From Deltaproteobacteria bacterium (GTDB taxonomy: Bacteria > Bdellovibrionota_C > UBA2361 > JAGFJO01), in contig JAGFJO010000072.1 in assembly GCA_024102635.1 (NCBI GenBank), forward strand, positions 89,576 through 153,575: 64,000 bases of DNA, given 5' to 3'. The notes under the pieces were generated by a model that saw nothing but the letters and a program-made list of their open reading frames with translations, ran no database searches and was not told where the DNA came from. The position numbers and the translations under genes are program-made. Shown here piece after piece: positions 54,855 to 64,000 of the stretch. Within the stretch, counting starts at the first letter, position 1; each line of letters begins with the position of its first letter.

Positions 54855-55099
54855 TGTGAGATTCCTAGTTTTTCCGCCATTCTCAAGCAGTCCGGCAAAT
54901 GCCACAAGGGCCTGCTCGTAAAGCAAGCTCCACGAGCCCACAGTAATCCAAATACAGCGGAATAAAGCGGGCTGAGTATAGCAATAGTAGGGCACATTAT
55001 TCAAATGCACCCGTCATCTCCGCATCCACCTGATTTTGCGGGTATCGGCATTAAAAATCTCATGAGGTGGAGAAGGTTCATGAGATGCCGGAATTACGT

Positions 55100-58000
55100 C
55101 TAATGCTGAGCCGCTGTAGCGTTTGAGGCGGAGGTATTCGGCGGATCATCTTCTTTTAATTGATCAAGCAGCGATGTAACCGCAGCATAAAGATCGGAAA
55201 GTACCTTGGACTCCTGCTCGGTAAGAGAGATTACCAGATTTAGTGACTTTGTGAAGCGCAGCCGTTCGGGGAAGCGCCGCGCAAATGCCGTTATCTTTGC
55301 GTGATTGAGCGGCGATTGCTTTGTTAGGGATAATGAAAGTTTTTCTGCCGATTTCTCCGCTTTGACGATGGAATACAATCTTAGTGCGCTGCGCAGCTTC
55401 ATCAGCTCTATAAGGTTATGTACCTCGGGCGGCAGTCTGCCGAATCGATCTTCAAACTCCTCATATAATTCCGCTGCGTCGTCGGGCCGCTCGAGTCCCG
55501 CAAGTCTCTGGTACAGCAGCAGCCGTTCGGGCACATCCGGAATGTAGGCCTCCGGAATATAGGCATCGGCATTTATCTTAAGTTCGGGATCTATCGCTTC
55601 CATGTTCAATTCATCGTCGCCTTTAAGGCTTAACACCGCTTCCTTCAAAATCTTGGTGTATAGCTCAAAGCCTACGGAGAGCACATTACCCGATTGCTCT
55701 TTTCCAAGCAGATTTCCTGCGCCGCGGATCTCCAGATCTCTCACTGCCAGGTTGAACCCGAGTCCGAGATCGTCAAGGCTCTGCAGCACTTCCAGCCGTT
55801 TCTGCGCCTCCGTGCCCAACTTCTCAAATTTTGGCACGAGAAAGTAGGCGTATGCTTGACGGCTGCTGCGGCCTACCCTGCCGCGCAGCTGATAAAGCTG
55901 CGCTAAACCGAAAGTATCAGCGCGCTCAATCAGTATTGTATTGGTATTAGGCATGTCGATGCCCGATTCGATTATTGTTGTGCACACAAGCACATCGATC
56001 TCCCTTCGCAGGTAACGCTGCATAATACTCTCGAGCTGATTTTCCGACATCTGCCCGTGTGCGAATTCAAAGCGTGCTTCCGGCACGACCTCAGCCAGCT
56101 TTGCTGTTATGAGATCTATATTCTGGACACGGTTGTGCACATAGAATACCTGTCCGCCGCGCTGAACCTCGCGTAAAATTGCATCGCGCACCAGTGAATC
56201 GGTATACGTGGCGACATAAGAACGTATGGCGCGCCTATCATGCGGTGGAGTATTGATGACGCTGGTGTCGCGGACATCCAGCAGTGACATATGCAAAGTG
56301 CGAGGTATAGGTGTCGCGGTCATAGATAAGACATCTACCTGTTTCCGCATCTGCTTAAGCTTCTCTTTCTGCTGCACTCCGAAGCGGTGTTCCTCGTCGA
56401 TTATCAATAGCCCAAGATCTTTGAAGGCAACGTCTTTTTGTAATAGACGGTGCGTGCCGACAATAATGTCAATGTCTCCGTTAGCCAGCTGCTCAAGGGT
56501 CTTTTTGTTTTCCGCCGCAGAGTAAAATCGGCTTACCGCACCCACTTTAACCGGATAATCGGAAAAGCGGGCGGCAAATGTATTGCGATGCTGCTCTACT
56601 AATATGGTGGTAGGTACCAGCAGCGCAACTTGACGAGAATGCTGAACGCACTTGAAGGCGGCGCGCAGAGCGACTTCAGTCTTACCGAACCCCACATCGC
56701 CGCAAACTAGGCGGTCCATCGGGCGATCTTTCGCCATGTCGCTCAGCACTTCCTGAATGGTGCGCAGCTGGTCTGCGGTTTCATTGAAGGCAAAGCTATC
56801 GGCAAAACGCTCATCTTCCGCTCCAAAAGGTTCAAATCGCCAGCCCGATAACACGGAGCGCGCTGCGTACAGCTTAATCAGGTCGCCTGCAAGGGCTATA
56901 ACGGCTCTCTTAACCTTGACCTTGGTTCTGGTCCAGCGGCTGGAACCGAGCTTATCGATCTGAGGCGATTGGCCCTCACCGGCAAAAAACTTCTGAACTT
57001 TGCCGATGTTTTGAACGGGGAGGAAGAGCTTGCTGTCGGCATACTCGACATGGAGGAAGTCGCCTTGAGATCCTTCAATCTCCAGATGCTTAAGTCCATG
57101 ATAGATGCCGATGCCGTAGTCGACGTGCACAATATAGTCGCCCGCCTTAAGCTGAGAGAGCGAGTTCAAAATTCGCTTAAGACTGGTCTTGTTAGCTCCG
57201 CTGCGGCGGTACGATTTTTCAGGAAATATTTCAGTCTCAGAAATAAAGACTAGTTTTTCGTCCTCAAGGGTGAATCCGCTGCTTAGATGGCCGGTGAGGA
57301 TCGTTACAGGCAGCCGGATGCCGGCGCTCGCCCAGCCGAGCCCGGTTAGCTCCGATATTGGAGCATCTATCTCTATTTCTAACAGCGCCCGCTGGAGTCT
57401 TTCTGCTCTCGGCTTTGCTCCTACAACAAAGGCGATACGGAAACCTTGTGAGCGCCATTTTGCCAGATGTGACGATAGCGGCTTTAGTGCCTTTCCCGTT
57501 CCGACTTTCGATTTCAGACGGGTCGTAAGTTCAATATGCGAGCTGCTGCGAAAGTTGAGCCGCTTATCATGAAGTGTGGGGGAATCGATCAGCTCAAATG
57601 AATTAAAAAAGTAGCGCCTCTTTCCGGCTACATGTTGGAAAAGCTCGTGCTCCGAAAGATAAAGTTTAACGGCCTCGGGGATGAGGCGATGTTCTCGGGT
57701 AAAGCGTTCCTCCCGCTCCTTTACGAAGCTGAGAAACTGTTCAAGCGCGTGCCGAGTGGCGATCTCGTCATCCACGATAACCGCACTAGCGGGAGGCAGA
57801 TAATCGAAGACGCTGCACGGATCTTCCAAGGCGGCATAAATTGCCAGTTCTATTCCCGGAAGATGAGCACCTTCTTTTAAAGCGCTGATGATTTTGTTGA
57901 GTTCGCTAGGGGGGCACTCTAGATCCTTTGCGCGGGTCTTCAATCTTTGGATCGCTTCAGGCAAACCATCTGCGAAATCCGGGGAGTCGAACGGAATCGT

Positions 58001-58609
58001 TTCTCTAACCGGGAGCAGCCGCAGTCTGTCTAAGGTCCCTATCGTGCGCTGGCTATCAGCTTCGAAGGGACGAAGCGCGATCAATGTGTCGCTAGTTATC
58101 TCTAGTCTAAGCGGGTTGTCATGAAGGGCAGGAAACAGGTCGATCACTTCGCCGCGAATAGCGGCTTCGCCAATCTGTTCAACTACGGACACGGGACGAT
58201 AACCCATCCAGCGCAGCTGCCTTATAAGATCCGCTCGCCGCAGCGCCATACCCGCGATTAGCTCTAACGCAGAGGTCTCCAGCAGCTTGGGCGGTAGAGT
58301 TCGTTGCGACAAAGCATCGACGGAGGCCACCATCGTGAGAGGCTCCTTGCGAAGTAGCAGATCAAGGCATGCAAGCCGGGTGGCCGAAACCTCTGTCTGC
58401 GGTGAGACGGCTTCGAATGGAAGAGTATCCCACGCGGGATATAGGCAAACGCGCCGTTCGTTCTGAAAAAACGTCAGATCGTTAAAGATCTCTTCGGCCT
58501 GAGTCCGGTCCCTGCAGAGCACCATCAGGTTGGGGTGTTTCTGTGCCAGCTGAGCGCCCAGATAGGAGCGCGAGGAGGCATAAAGACCGCTAACGTTTAT
58601 TCTCTCCAT
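55100..58609 (-). CDS. mfd: Transcription-repair coupling factor
   Basis: Mfd removes RNA polymerase stalled at DNA lesions and recruits UvrA. The 1169-residue length is typical. N-terminal UvrB-like domains precede the polymerase-interacting region (LKAGDYIVHVDYGIGIYHGLKHLEI, about 500-525), then the RecG-like translocase with Walker A GDVGFGKTEVALRAAFK, DEEHRFGVQQKEKLK, MTATPIPRTLHMSLL and QLRGRVGRSSRQAYAYFL. The C-terminal regulatory domain ends in a Thr/Ser-rich tail. It is divergent from pilT with 206 bases between. Confidence 0.97.
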   Translation of the reverse strand: MERINVSGLYASSRSYLGAQLAQKHPNLMVLCRDRTQAEEIFNDLTFFQNERRVCLYPAWDTLPFEAVSPQTEVSATRLACLDLLLRKEPLTMVASVDALSQRTLPPKLLETSALELIAGMALRRADLIRQLRWMGYRPVSVVEQIGEAAIRGEVIDLFPALHDNPLRLEITSDTLIALRPFEADSQRTIGTLDRLRLLPVRETIPFDSPDFADGLPEAIQRLKTRAKDLECPPSELNKIISALKEGAHLPGIELAIYAALEDPCSVFDYLPPASAVIVDDEIATRHALEQFLSFVKEREERFTREHRLIPEAVKLYLSEHELFQHVAGKRRYFFNSFELIDSPTLHDKRLNFRSSSHIELTTRLKSKVGTGKALKPLSSHLAKWRSQGFRIAFVVGAKPRAERLQRALLEIEIDAPISELTGLGWASAGIRLPVTILTGHLSSGFTLEDEKLVFISETEIFPEKSYRRSGANKTSLKRILNSLSQLKAGDYIVHVDYGIGIYHGLKHLEIEGSQGDFLHVEYADSKLFLPVQNIGKVQKFFAGEGQSPQIDKLGSSRWTRTKVKVKRAVIALAGDLIKLYAARSVLSGWRFEPFGAEDERFADSFAFNETADQLRTIQEVLSDMAKDRPMDRLVCGDVGFGKTEVALRAAFKCVQHSRQVALLVPTTILVEQHRNTFAARFSDYPVKVGAVSRFYSAAENKKTLEQLANGDIDIIVGTHRLLQKDVAFKDLGLLIIDEEHRFGVQQKEKLKQMRKQVDVLSMTATPIPRTLHMSLLDVRDTSVINTPPHDRRAIRSYVATYTDSLVRDAILREVQRGGQVFYVHNRVQNIDLITAKLAEVVPEARFEFAHGQMSENQLESIMQRYLRREIDVLVCTTIIESGIDMPNTNTILIERADTFGLAQLYQLRGRVGRSSRQAYAYFLVPKFEKLGTEAQKRLEVLQSLDDLGLGFNLAVRDLEIRGAGNLLGKEQSGNVLSVGFELYTKILKEAVLSLKGDDELNMEAIDPELKINADAYIPEAYIPDVPERLLLYQRLAGLERPDDAAELYEEFEDRFGRLPPEVHNLIELMKLRSALRLYSIVKAEKSAEKLSLSLTKQSPLNHAKITAFARRFPERLRFTKSLNLVISLTEQESKVLSDLYAAVTSLLDQLKEDDPPNTSASNATAAQH

Positions 58610-58815
58610 TCGCTTCTCTCATAGGGGGCCTGGATCAGGCTTTGCCCCATTTTAGTAACTGGTTGAAATTAAAAGAAATACTAGTGGGGCGCGTAGTTAG
58701 CACCGAACACGCCATTTTATTTTATCGACTCCTAATCTTGGCATTCAATTCGTTACGCTTGCCTGCCGATAAGTACTTAAGACGCATCACAAGATCTTAA
58801 GCCGGATTTGCGCCT

Positions 58816-59895
58816 ATGGACATTACACAGCTATTGCAGTTTGCCTACCAACAGGATGCTTCCGACCTTCATATCAGCGCAGGGGAGCCGCCGATGATAA
58901 GGGTACACGGCGACGTGAAGAAAATCAAAGCACCGCCGCTTACCTCGGAACAAACTCACGCGATGATTTATGACATCATGAACGATCATCAGCGCAAGGT
59001 GTTCGAAGAGTTTAACGACATCGACTTTTCAATGCAGCTGGGCGAGATCGCCCGTTTTCGCGTTAACATCTTGAAGCAGAACCGCGGGCTGGGAGCGGTA
59101 TTTCGTAAGATCCCGACCAAGATCCTCTCACTTGAAGAACTCAATATGCCCAACGTGCTTGCCGATCTTTCGCGGCTGGAAAAAGGGCTAGTGCTGGTTA
59201 CCGGTCCCACCGGCTCCGGTAAATCGACGACATTGGCGGCCATGATTGATCTGATCAACGATGAGCTGGAAGGGCACATATTGACGATTGAAGACCCGAT
59301 AGAGTTTGTCCACCGCTCCAAGAAGTGCCTTGTCACTCAGAGAGAAGTGGGTCCGCATACAAAATCATTCTCCAATGCGCTGCGAGCCTCTTTGCGTGAG
59401 GACCCGGACATCATCCTGGTGGGTGAAATGCGGGACCTTGAGACCATTCAACTTGCTTTAACAGCCGCTGAAACTGGACATTTAGTCTTCGGCACCCTGC
59501 ATACATCGAGTGCGCCTAAAACGGTGGACAGGGTAATTGACGTTTTCCCACCCAATCAGCAGGCGCAGATCAGGGCGATGTTTTCCGAGTCTATACAAGC
59601 AATCATAACCCAAACACTCTGCAAAAAGGTCGGCGGAGGACGGGCTGCAGCTCTAGAAATTTTGATCGGCACCACTGCTGTCAGGAACCTGATTAGAGAA
59701 GGAAAGATTCATCAGATTCCTAGCGCTATGCAGACATCACAAGGTGTGGGAATGCAAACAATGGAGATGCACCTGCGCGAATTGGTCGATCGCAATCTTA
59801 TTACACGTGAGACAGCTATAGAGAAGACGGGCAACCCAGATATGTTCAAGGAGATGGATGAAGGAATTGCCGGCTCGAGCAAATTCAAACGGTGA
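58816..59895 (+). CDS. pilT: Type IV pilus retraction ATPase PilT
   Basis: PilT is the hexameric motor that pulls back type IV pili in twitching motility. The 359-residue protein has the N-terminal DASDLHISAGEPPMIRVHGD, Walker A GPTGSGKST, the Asp box EDPIEFVH, Walker B ILVGEMRDLETIQLALTAAETGH and the His box LHTSSAPKTVDRVIDVFP, and AIRALIREGKIHQIPSAMQT-like C-terminal segment with the retraction helix. The next gene, 25 bases on, is its paralogue pilU. Confidence 0.96.
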   Translation: MDITQLLQFAYQQDASDLHISAGEPPMIRVHGDVKKIKAPPLTSEQTHAMIYDIMNDHQRKVFEEFNDIDFSMQLGEIARFRVNILKQNRGLGAVFRKIPTKILSLEELNMPNVLADLSRLEKGLVLVTGPTGSGKSTTLAAMIDLINDELEGHILTIEDPIEFVHRSKKCLVTQREVGPHTKSFSNALRASLREDPDIILVGEMRDLETIQLALTAAETGHLVFGTLHTSSAPKTVDRVIDVFPPNQQAQIRAMFSESIQAIITQTLCKKVGGGRAAALEILIGTTAVRNLIREGKIHQIPSAMQTSQGVGMQTMEMHLRELVDRNLITRETAIEKTGNPDMFKEMDEGIAGSSKFKR

Positions 59896-59919
59896 ACTTA
59901 GAATGGAGAGACTGCGGCC

Positions 59920-61074
59920 ATGAGCAACTCGATGCTTGATATAACCAAACTCTTGACCGTGATGGTCGAGCACGATGCATCCGATTTATATCTGACCGTC
60001 GATAGCCCGCCCATGTACCGCATCAACGGAGTGTGCCGCCCGGCTGGTAATCGTTGCCTTCTCAATGAGGATACTGAGCTTTTGGCAAATAGCATAATGA
60101 GCGACAAGCAGCAAAAGGAGTTCGAAGCCAGCAATGAGATGAACTTGGCTCTCTACTACACTGCGCTTGGCAGGTTTCGAGTAAATGTTTTCAGGCAGAG
60201 AACTTATGTCGGACTGGTTATCCGGCAGATCAAGTCGACAATTCTGACTATCGACGACCTTGAGCTGCCTCAGATCCTGAAAGACATCTCGATGACCAAA
60301 CGCGGACTAGTGCTTGTAGTGGGCGCCACCGGCTCCGGTAAATCCACCTCGCTTGCTGCAATGGTCGACTATCGCAATAGCAACAGTGCCGGCCATATCA
60401 TCACGGTCGAGGATCCGATAGAGGTGGTGCACAGCCACAAGAAATCAATCGTTACGCAGCGCGAGATCGGCATGGACACGGAATCTTACCCGAACGCGCT
60501 TAAAAATGCGTTGCGGCAGGCGCCCGATGTGATTCTCATCGGAGAAATAAGAGACACCGAGACCATGGAGGCGGCTATCACCTTTGCCGAGACGGGGCAC
60601 CTGTGCCTTGCTACTCTGCATAGCAATAACGCCAACCAGGCCATGGAGCGCATCATGAACTTCTTTCCGGCGGAGCGCCACAGTCAGATCTATCTGCAGC
60701 TCAGCCTTAATTTGCGTTCCATCGTCAGCCAGCGGCTGGTTAAAACCGGCAGTGGAGGAAGAATAGCCGCGGTAGAGGTGCTTCTCGACAGCCCTCGGGT
60801 AAAGGACCTCATACACAAAGCTCAGATTGCCGAGCTCAAAGAGGCCATGGAGAAGAGCACCAACTTAGGCATGCAGACCTTTGACCAGGCTCTATACGAT
60901 CTATATAGGGCGGGCAAAATCACTCTCGAGGAGGCGTTGCGCAACGCCGACAGCGCTAATAACGTGAGGCTTAGAGTTAAGCTCTCGGAAGAGGGCAAGT
61001 TTGATGAGAAGCCGACCGGCAAATCCGGCGGCGGCAAGGGTGCCGTAAAGCTTCAAGTTGATGCATCGAGTTAG
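59920..61074 (+). CDS. pilU: PilU-type type IV pilus ATPase
   Basis: A 384-residue paralogue of PilT that aids retraction. Landmarks are DASDLYLTVDSPPMYRINGV, Walker A GATGSGKST, Asp box EDPIEVVH, Walker B ILIGEIRDTETMEAAITFAETGH and His box LHSNNANQAMERIMNFFP. The C-terminus has an extra Lys- and Gly-rich tail (about 365-384). PilU proteins act with PilT rather than alone. It follows pilT and its stop overlaps that of the convergent DJ-1 gene by 4 bases. Confidence 0.92.
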   Translation: MSNSMLDITKLLTVMVEHDASDLYLTVDSPPMYRINGVCRPAGNRCLLNEDTELLANSIMSDKQQKEFEASNEMNLALYYTALGRFRVNVFRQRTYVGLVIRQIKSTILTIDDLELPQILKDISMTKRGLVLVVGATGSGKSTSLAAMVDYRNSNSAGHIITVEDPIEVVHSHKKSIVTQREIGMDTESYPNALKNALRQAPDVILIGEIRDTETMEAAITFAETGHLCLATLHSNNANQAMERIMNFFPAERHSQIYLQLSLNLRSIVSQRLVKTGSGGRIAAVEVLLDSPRVKDLIHKAQIAELKEAMEKSTNLGMQTFDQALYDLYRAGKITLEEALRNADSANNVRLRVKLSEEGKFDEKPTGKSGGGKGAVKLQVDASS

Positions 61075-61676
61075 ATAGTCGTGCGCCCCATGCTACTCTC
61101 CGAAACGGTCCTGCGTTGATGCTGCCCCTCGCTTATCTCTTCTTTCAGTTTGTCAATGAAGGCGGGAAGATCGCGAGGTTCACGGCTAGTTACCAACCCA
61201 TTGTCCACTACCACCTCTTCATCAACCCAGTGGGCTCCGGCATTAATTAGATCAACCTCCAAAGACTTGTAGGACGTCATCCTTCTGCCGCTTACACATC
61301 CGGCATTAATTAAGGTCCATGGCCCGTGGCAGATGGCACCGACCGGTTTACCGCTTTCAACGAACTGCTTCGCAAACTCTGTGGCCCTTCTATCGATCCT
61401 GAGTTTGTCGGGACTCATTACACCACCGGGAAGCACGAGAGCATCAAAGTCATCGGCGCTGGCGCTGTTCAAATCGATATCTACCTCGAGCGATTCACCC
61501 CATTGCTTCTCGTCCCAGCCTCTTATCGAGCCCCCCTTTGGAGCGACAATGGAAACTTCCGCGCCGGATTCCTCCAAGGCGTCAAGCGGTTCCATCAGTT
61601 CCGATTGCTCGAACCCATCGGTTGCAAGTATGGCAACCTTTTTTCCGCTTAAATCGCGATCCTTATATTCCGCCAT
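61071..61676 (-). CDS. DJ-1/PfpI family protein
   Basis: The ATG at 61676 (MAEYKDRDLSGKKVAILATDGF) follows AGGAGGG and gives 201 residues. The family core is AILATDGFEQSELMEPLDALEESGAEVSIVAP, with the acid in strand 2, and the nucleophile elbow GAICHGPW with the reactive Cys, followed by LPGGVMSPDKLR upstream of it. These are the glyoxalase III/PfpI group, which act as stress-protection deglycases or proteases; which one applies is not shown. It converges with pilU. Confidence 0.9.
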   Translation of the reverse strand: MAEYKDRDLSGKKVAILATDGFEQSELMEPLDALEESGAEVSIVAPKGGSIRGWDEKQWGESLEVDIDLNSASADDFDALVLPGGVMSPDKLRIDRRATEFAKQFVESGKPVGAICHGPWTLINAGCVSGRRMTSYKSLEVDLINAGAHWVDEEVVVDNGLVTSREPRDLPAFIDKLKEEISEGQHQRRTVSESSMGRTTI

Positions 61677-61841
61677 TGGAATAGCCCTCCTGTTATTTAT
61701 TCCCGGGCAGTATTTACGCATTGGGAAAGTTCTCAAATGATGGAGATCACAGCTATCCGCGTCCGGGTGTCCGCCAACCAGCATCAAACAACCGTTTCGC
61801 GGGGCTCGCTATAGAGATTGCGTTCTGCTATCTTCAAGGCA

Positions 61842-62315
61842 ATGGACGAAACCACAAAAGCCATCATTGATCGGATCACCGTACGCAAAGATGAACCGTT
61901 CAAAACGCCGAACGGACACACTGCCACTGTTTTTTATGATTGCATTCAACTTAGTCCTAATGAGCTTGCACGCCTCGCTGCTCAGGCGGTCGGCCATCTT
62001 GAACACGACGCGTTTGATATCGCCGTGGGGTTGGCGTATGCGGGAATATTCTTCTCCGCTGCCGTTGCCGGAGGACGGCAGGTAGCCATTCTTCAGGCTG
62101 ATGGTGAGTTCACCGGCCCCCCGTTAAATGGAAAGAAGGTGGTGGTAGTGGATGACGTGGTGCATTCTGGCCGGCGCATCGGCGGTGCCGCCGAAAGGGT
62201 AAAGGCGTCAGGCGGAATTGTGGTAGGACTAGCTTGTATTGTTGACCGTTCAAACGGCTCCGTAGGCAGCAAAGAAACTCCCTTATGGAGCGCATTCCAG
62301 ACCGAGATGCTTTAG
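61842..62315 (+). CDS. Small phosphoribosyltransferase-like protein
   Basis: From the ATG at 61842 (MDETTKAIIDR) the product is 157 residues; AAGGC precedes it. The PRPP loop VVVVDDVVHSG (about 100-110) is intact with its DD pair and is followed by RRIGGAA, and a flexible-loop region (GRQVAILQADGE) precedes it, as in orotate PRTases. It is shorter than PyrE. It starts a plus-strand run with a Nudix gene 33 bases after. Likely moves a phosphoribosyl group onto a base or a regulatory partner; the base is unknown. Confidence 0.82.
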   Translation: MDETTKAIIDRITVRKDEPFKTPNGHTATVFYDCIQLSPNELARLAAQAVGHLEHDAFDIAVGLAYAGIFFSAAVAGGRQVAILQADGEFTGPPLNGKKVVVVDDVVHSGRRIGGAAERVKASGGIVVGLACIVDRSNGSVGSKETPLWSAFQTEML

Positions 62316-62348
62316 TCGGTCAGCAATCATAACTGACAAACCTGTGCT

Positions 62349-62903
62349 ATGAGCGTGAACAATCCTTGGAAGACTTGCAGTTCTACCGTGGTGTATCGCA
62401 ACGATTGGATCGCTGTTCGCGAAGATAAGGTCATTCGCCCTGACGGTAAGGAGGGAATCTACGGCGTTGTCGAAACGCCTATAGCCACAGGAGTGTTGGC
62501 GCTCACGCCGGAGATGCATATCTATCTGGTGGGCCAGTACCGCTATCCTACGGAGCAGTATTCATGGGAGATTGTTGAAGGTGGATCGCGCAAGGGCGAA
62601 CTTCCTCTTGAAGCTGCAAAGAGAGAACTTGAAGAAGAGGCAGGGCTTCGGGCCTCAGAATGGATTCCGCTCGGCGGAGAGATTCACCTTAGTAACTGCA
62701 TAAGCGCGGAAAGGGCGCACCTTTTTATTGCCCGCGGCCTGGAAGAGGTAGCGCGTAACCCGGACCCGACGGAGATTCTTACGGTGCAAAAAGTTCCTTT
62801 CAATCGCGCTTATGAAATGGTGCGGTCGGGAGAGATAAAGGACTCCATGAGCGTTATAGGAATACTCCTGACTAATGCTTTAATAGCGGAGAAGCAGTTA
62901 TAG
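62349..62903 (+). CDS. Nudix hydrolase (ADP-ribose pyrophosphatase-like)
   Basis: A 184-residue Nudix protein with a perfect Nudix box at residues 78-100 (G-x5-E-x7-REUxEExGU). The preceding region WEIVEGGSRKGE and the upstream QYRYPTEQYSWE resemble ADP-ribose and sugar-nucleotide pyrophosphatases. It could break down nucleotide sugars or a nucleotide made by the nearby PRTase, but that is inference. The stop TAG shares its last base with the GTG start of the next gene. Confidence 0.93.
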   Translation: MSVNNPWKTCSSTVVYRNDWIAVREDKVIRPDGKEGIYGVVETPIATGVLALTPEMHIYLVGQYRYPTEQYSWEIVEGGSRKGELPLEAAKRELEEEAGLRASEWIPLGGEIHLSNCISAERAHLFIARGLEEVARNPDPTEILTVQKVPFNRAYEMVRSGEIKDSMSVIGILLTNALIAEKQL

Positions 62904-63631
62904 TGAAGCCAGCGCTTTCAGCACAGCAGGAAAAGTTCACCTCCGAGAAAAACTCGAGACTTAAGACGTATCGAGAATATGTGGTGGGCAGCCAAGGTAC
63001 GCTCCACTTCGCTTACTATGAATTGTGCACCCTGCTTTTCGGGGGGTTGCCGGGACTGCTCGGGTTCGGCGCGCGCTCGATCTGTTATCCACCCCTTTTT
63101 GAAAGATGCGGCCGAAAGGTGGCATTCGGTAAAAACCTTATTATTCGTGGTCCAAAGTCGATTACTCTGGGAAACAAGGTGCTAATCGATGACTTCGCGT
63201 CAGTCGAAGCGCGAGGGAATAACGCATCCGTTTCGTTAGGTGATTTTGTCAGCATCGGCCGCTTCACGACGGTCGCTGCCAAGGGGGGCTCAATTGTCAT
63301 TGAAGCGGGGGCTAATATCGGTTCCTATTGCCGAGTAGCGACAAATTCCAGAGTGCAGATTGGAGAGAGCGCCCTTATCGCGGCTTATTGTTATATCGGA
63401 CCGGGTAATCACAGGGCCGGCGAAGACGGGAAGCCGCTTATATCGAGCGAAATGGAGATTAAGGACGGAGTGAGGATCGGAGCACATAGCTGGATAGGCG
63501 CGAAGGCAACGATCTTGGATGGAGTCTCAATCGGGGAAAGGGCCATAGTCGGCGCTCATTCGCTAGTGCGAGACGATGTGCCGGACGGCGCTGTGGTGGC
63601 CGGCACCCCCGCCCGTATCATCTCAAAATAA
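62903..63631 (+). CDS. Left-handed beta-helix acyltransferase (hexapeptide repeat)
   Basis: GTG at 62903 overlaps the Nudix stop by one base (TAGTG), so translation is coupled. The first 80 residues are helical; from about residue 85 a left-handed beta-helix of hexapeptide repeats begins: SITLGNKVLIDDFASVEARG, VSLGDFVSIGRFTTVAAKGG, IVIEAGANIGSYCRVATNS, IGAHSWIGAKATILDGVSIG, and ends with GAVVAGTPARIIS, the family C-terminus. Such enzymes move acetyl or acyl groups, often onto sugars. The acceptor is unknown. Confidence 0.9.
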   Translation: MKPALSAQQEKFTSEKNSRLKTYREYVVGSQGTLHFAYYELCTLLFGGLPGLLGFGARSICYPPLFERCGRKVAFGKNLIIRGPKSITLGNKVLIDDFASVEARGNNASVSLGDFVSIGRFTTVAAKGGSIVIEAGANIGSYCRVATNSRVQIGESALIAAYCYIGPGNHRAGEDGKPLISSEMEIKDGVRIGAHSWIGAKATILDGVSIGERAIVGAHSLVRDDVPDGAVVAGTPARIISK

Positions 63632-63877
63632 ATACCTTATTCCGTCTGCGGCCGATTTTTAGAACATCGGTTGCAATTTTTGGTTTTGACACCTATCTCC
63701 CGTCGTGGGAATTTCAACGCGGGTATTGTTTAAATCCGATTGTTCAATCTAATTAGGACAGTACCCCTTAGGAACGCAGTTTTTGGGGAAGAGACGTTTT
63801 ATGCGAAGTCTCTGCTCCTCAAGCTTGAATCTAAGTGAGTTTGTAAATTGTTTATTTATATTGGAGGCGTGAGGCTC

Positions 63878-64000
63878 ATGCGAAAGCTCATGTTGACGGC
63901 TGGATTGTTGCTTCTTGCTCCGACCGTATCTCAAGCGAAGACGCTTGAGGAGTTGTTGGTGGAGAAGGGAGTAATAACGAAAGGAGAGGCTGCATCAGCT
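63878..64000 (+). CDS. Secreted protein, probably outer-membrane porin (cut by window edge)
   Basis: An ATG at 63878 follows GGAGG and GAGG sites. The visible 41 residues are a signal peptide (MRKLMLTAGLLLLAPTVSQA) and the mature start KTLEELLVEKGVITKGEAAS. That start is common in phosphate-selective-type porins and similar outer-membrane beta-barrels of this group of bacteria. The rest lies beyond the window, so the family is not proven. Confidence 0.6.
   Translation, partial: MRKLMLTAGLLLLAPTVSQAKTLEELLVEKGVITKGEAASA

Overview
The window looks like part of the chromosome of an uncultured, diderm (LPS-bearing) bacterium of deltaproteobacterial grade. The evidence is the set kdsA, lptC, lptA, lptB, rpoN and hpf in nearly the order known from Desulfobacterota and Myxococcota relatives, lipoproteins with clear lipoboxes, a SurA-like chaperone and the type IV pilus motors PilT and PilU. 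Base composition looks close to balanced. Species assignment is not possible from the sequence alone. I see no phage, insertion sequence, CRISPR array, rRNA or replication origin.

Left end (1-8.3 kb, all minus strand): proB-proA, then two large paralogous proteins (B at 3699-5792, A at 788-3181), then a nucleoside hydrolase cut by the window edge. Both large proteins join a phosphoribosyltransferase (PRTase)-like half to a HAD phosphatase-like half. In A the PRPP loop is intact but the HAD nucleophile Asp is Gly; in B the HAD nucleophile is intact but the PRPP loop is lost. This complementary decay suggests an obligate pair acting on a ribosyl or nucleotide-like metabolite and is the most novel thing in the window.

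8.4-21 kb: tRNA-Glu (minus) and tRNA-Gln (plus, with a good sigma-70 promoter), a TPR lipoprotein with a LolB-like lipoprotein, an ABC-2 type exporter pair, trmB, a TerB-like protein, an MFS carrier and a HerA-like ATPase. 21-31 kb is an alpha-glucan (glycogen-like) block: glucokinase, a glycogen-synthase-like glycosyltransferase, a GH57 enzyme, a GH63-type glucosidase and a GH133 debranching enzyme, with one receiver-only regulator.

31.8-46.6 kb (minus strand) is a housekeeping and envelope run. In transcription order it holds pcnB and a coupled membrane protein, pyrG, kdsA, lptC, lptA, an unknown protein, a large hybrid histidine kinase, lptB, rpoN, hpf, metK and a glutamine amidotransferase-like protein. 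The kinase and the unknown protein split lptA from lptB. 47-52 kb holds small unknown proteins, a secreted repeat protein with a lysine-rich insert, and a hybrid kinase coupled to a CheY-like protein. 52-61 kb holds a phosphohexomutase, a SurA-like chaperone, mfd and pilT-pilU. The right end has a DJ-1/PfpI protein and a small PRTase-Nudix-acyltransferase run, then the start of a probable outer-membrane porin cut by the window edge.
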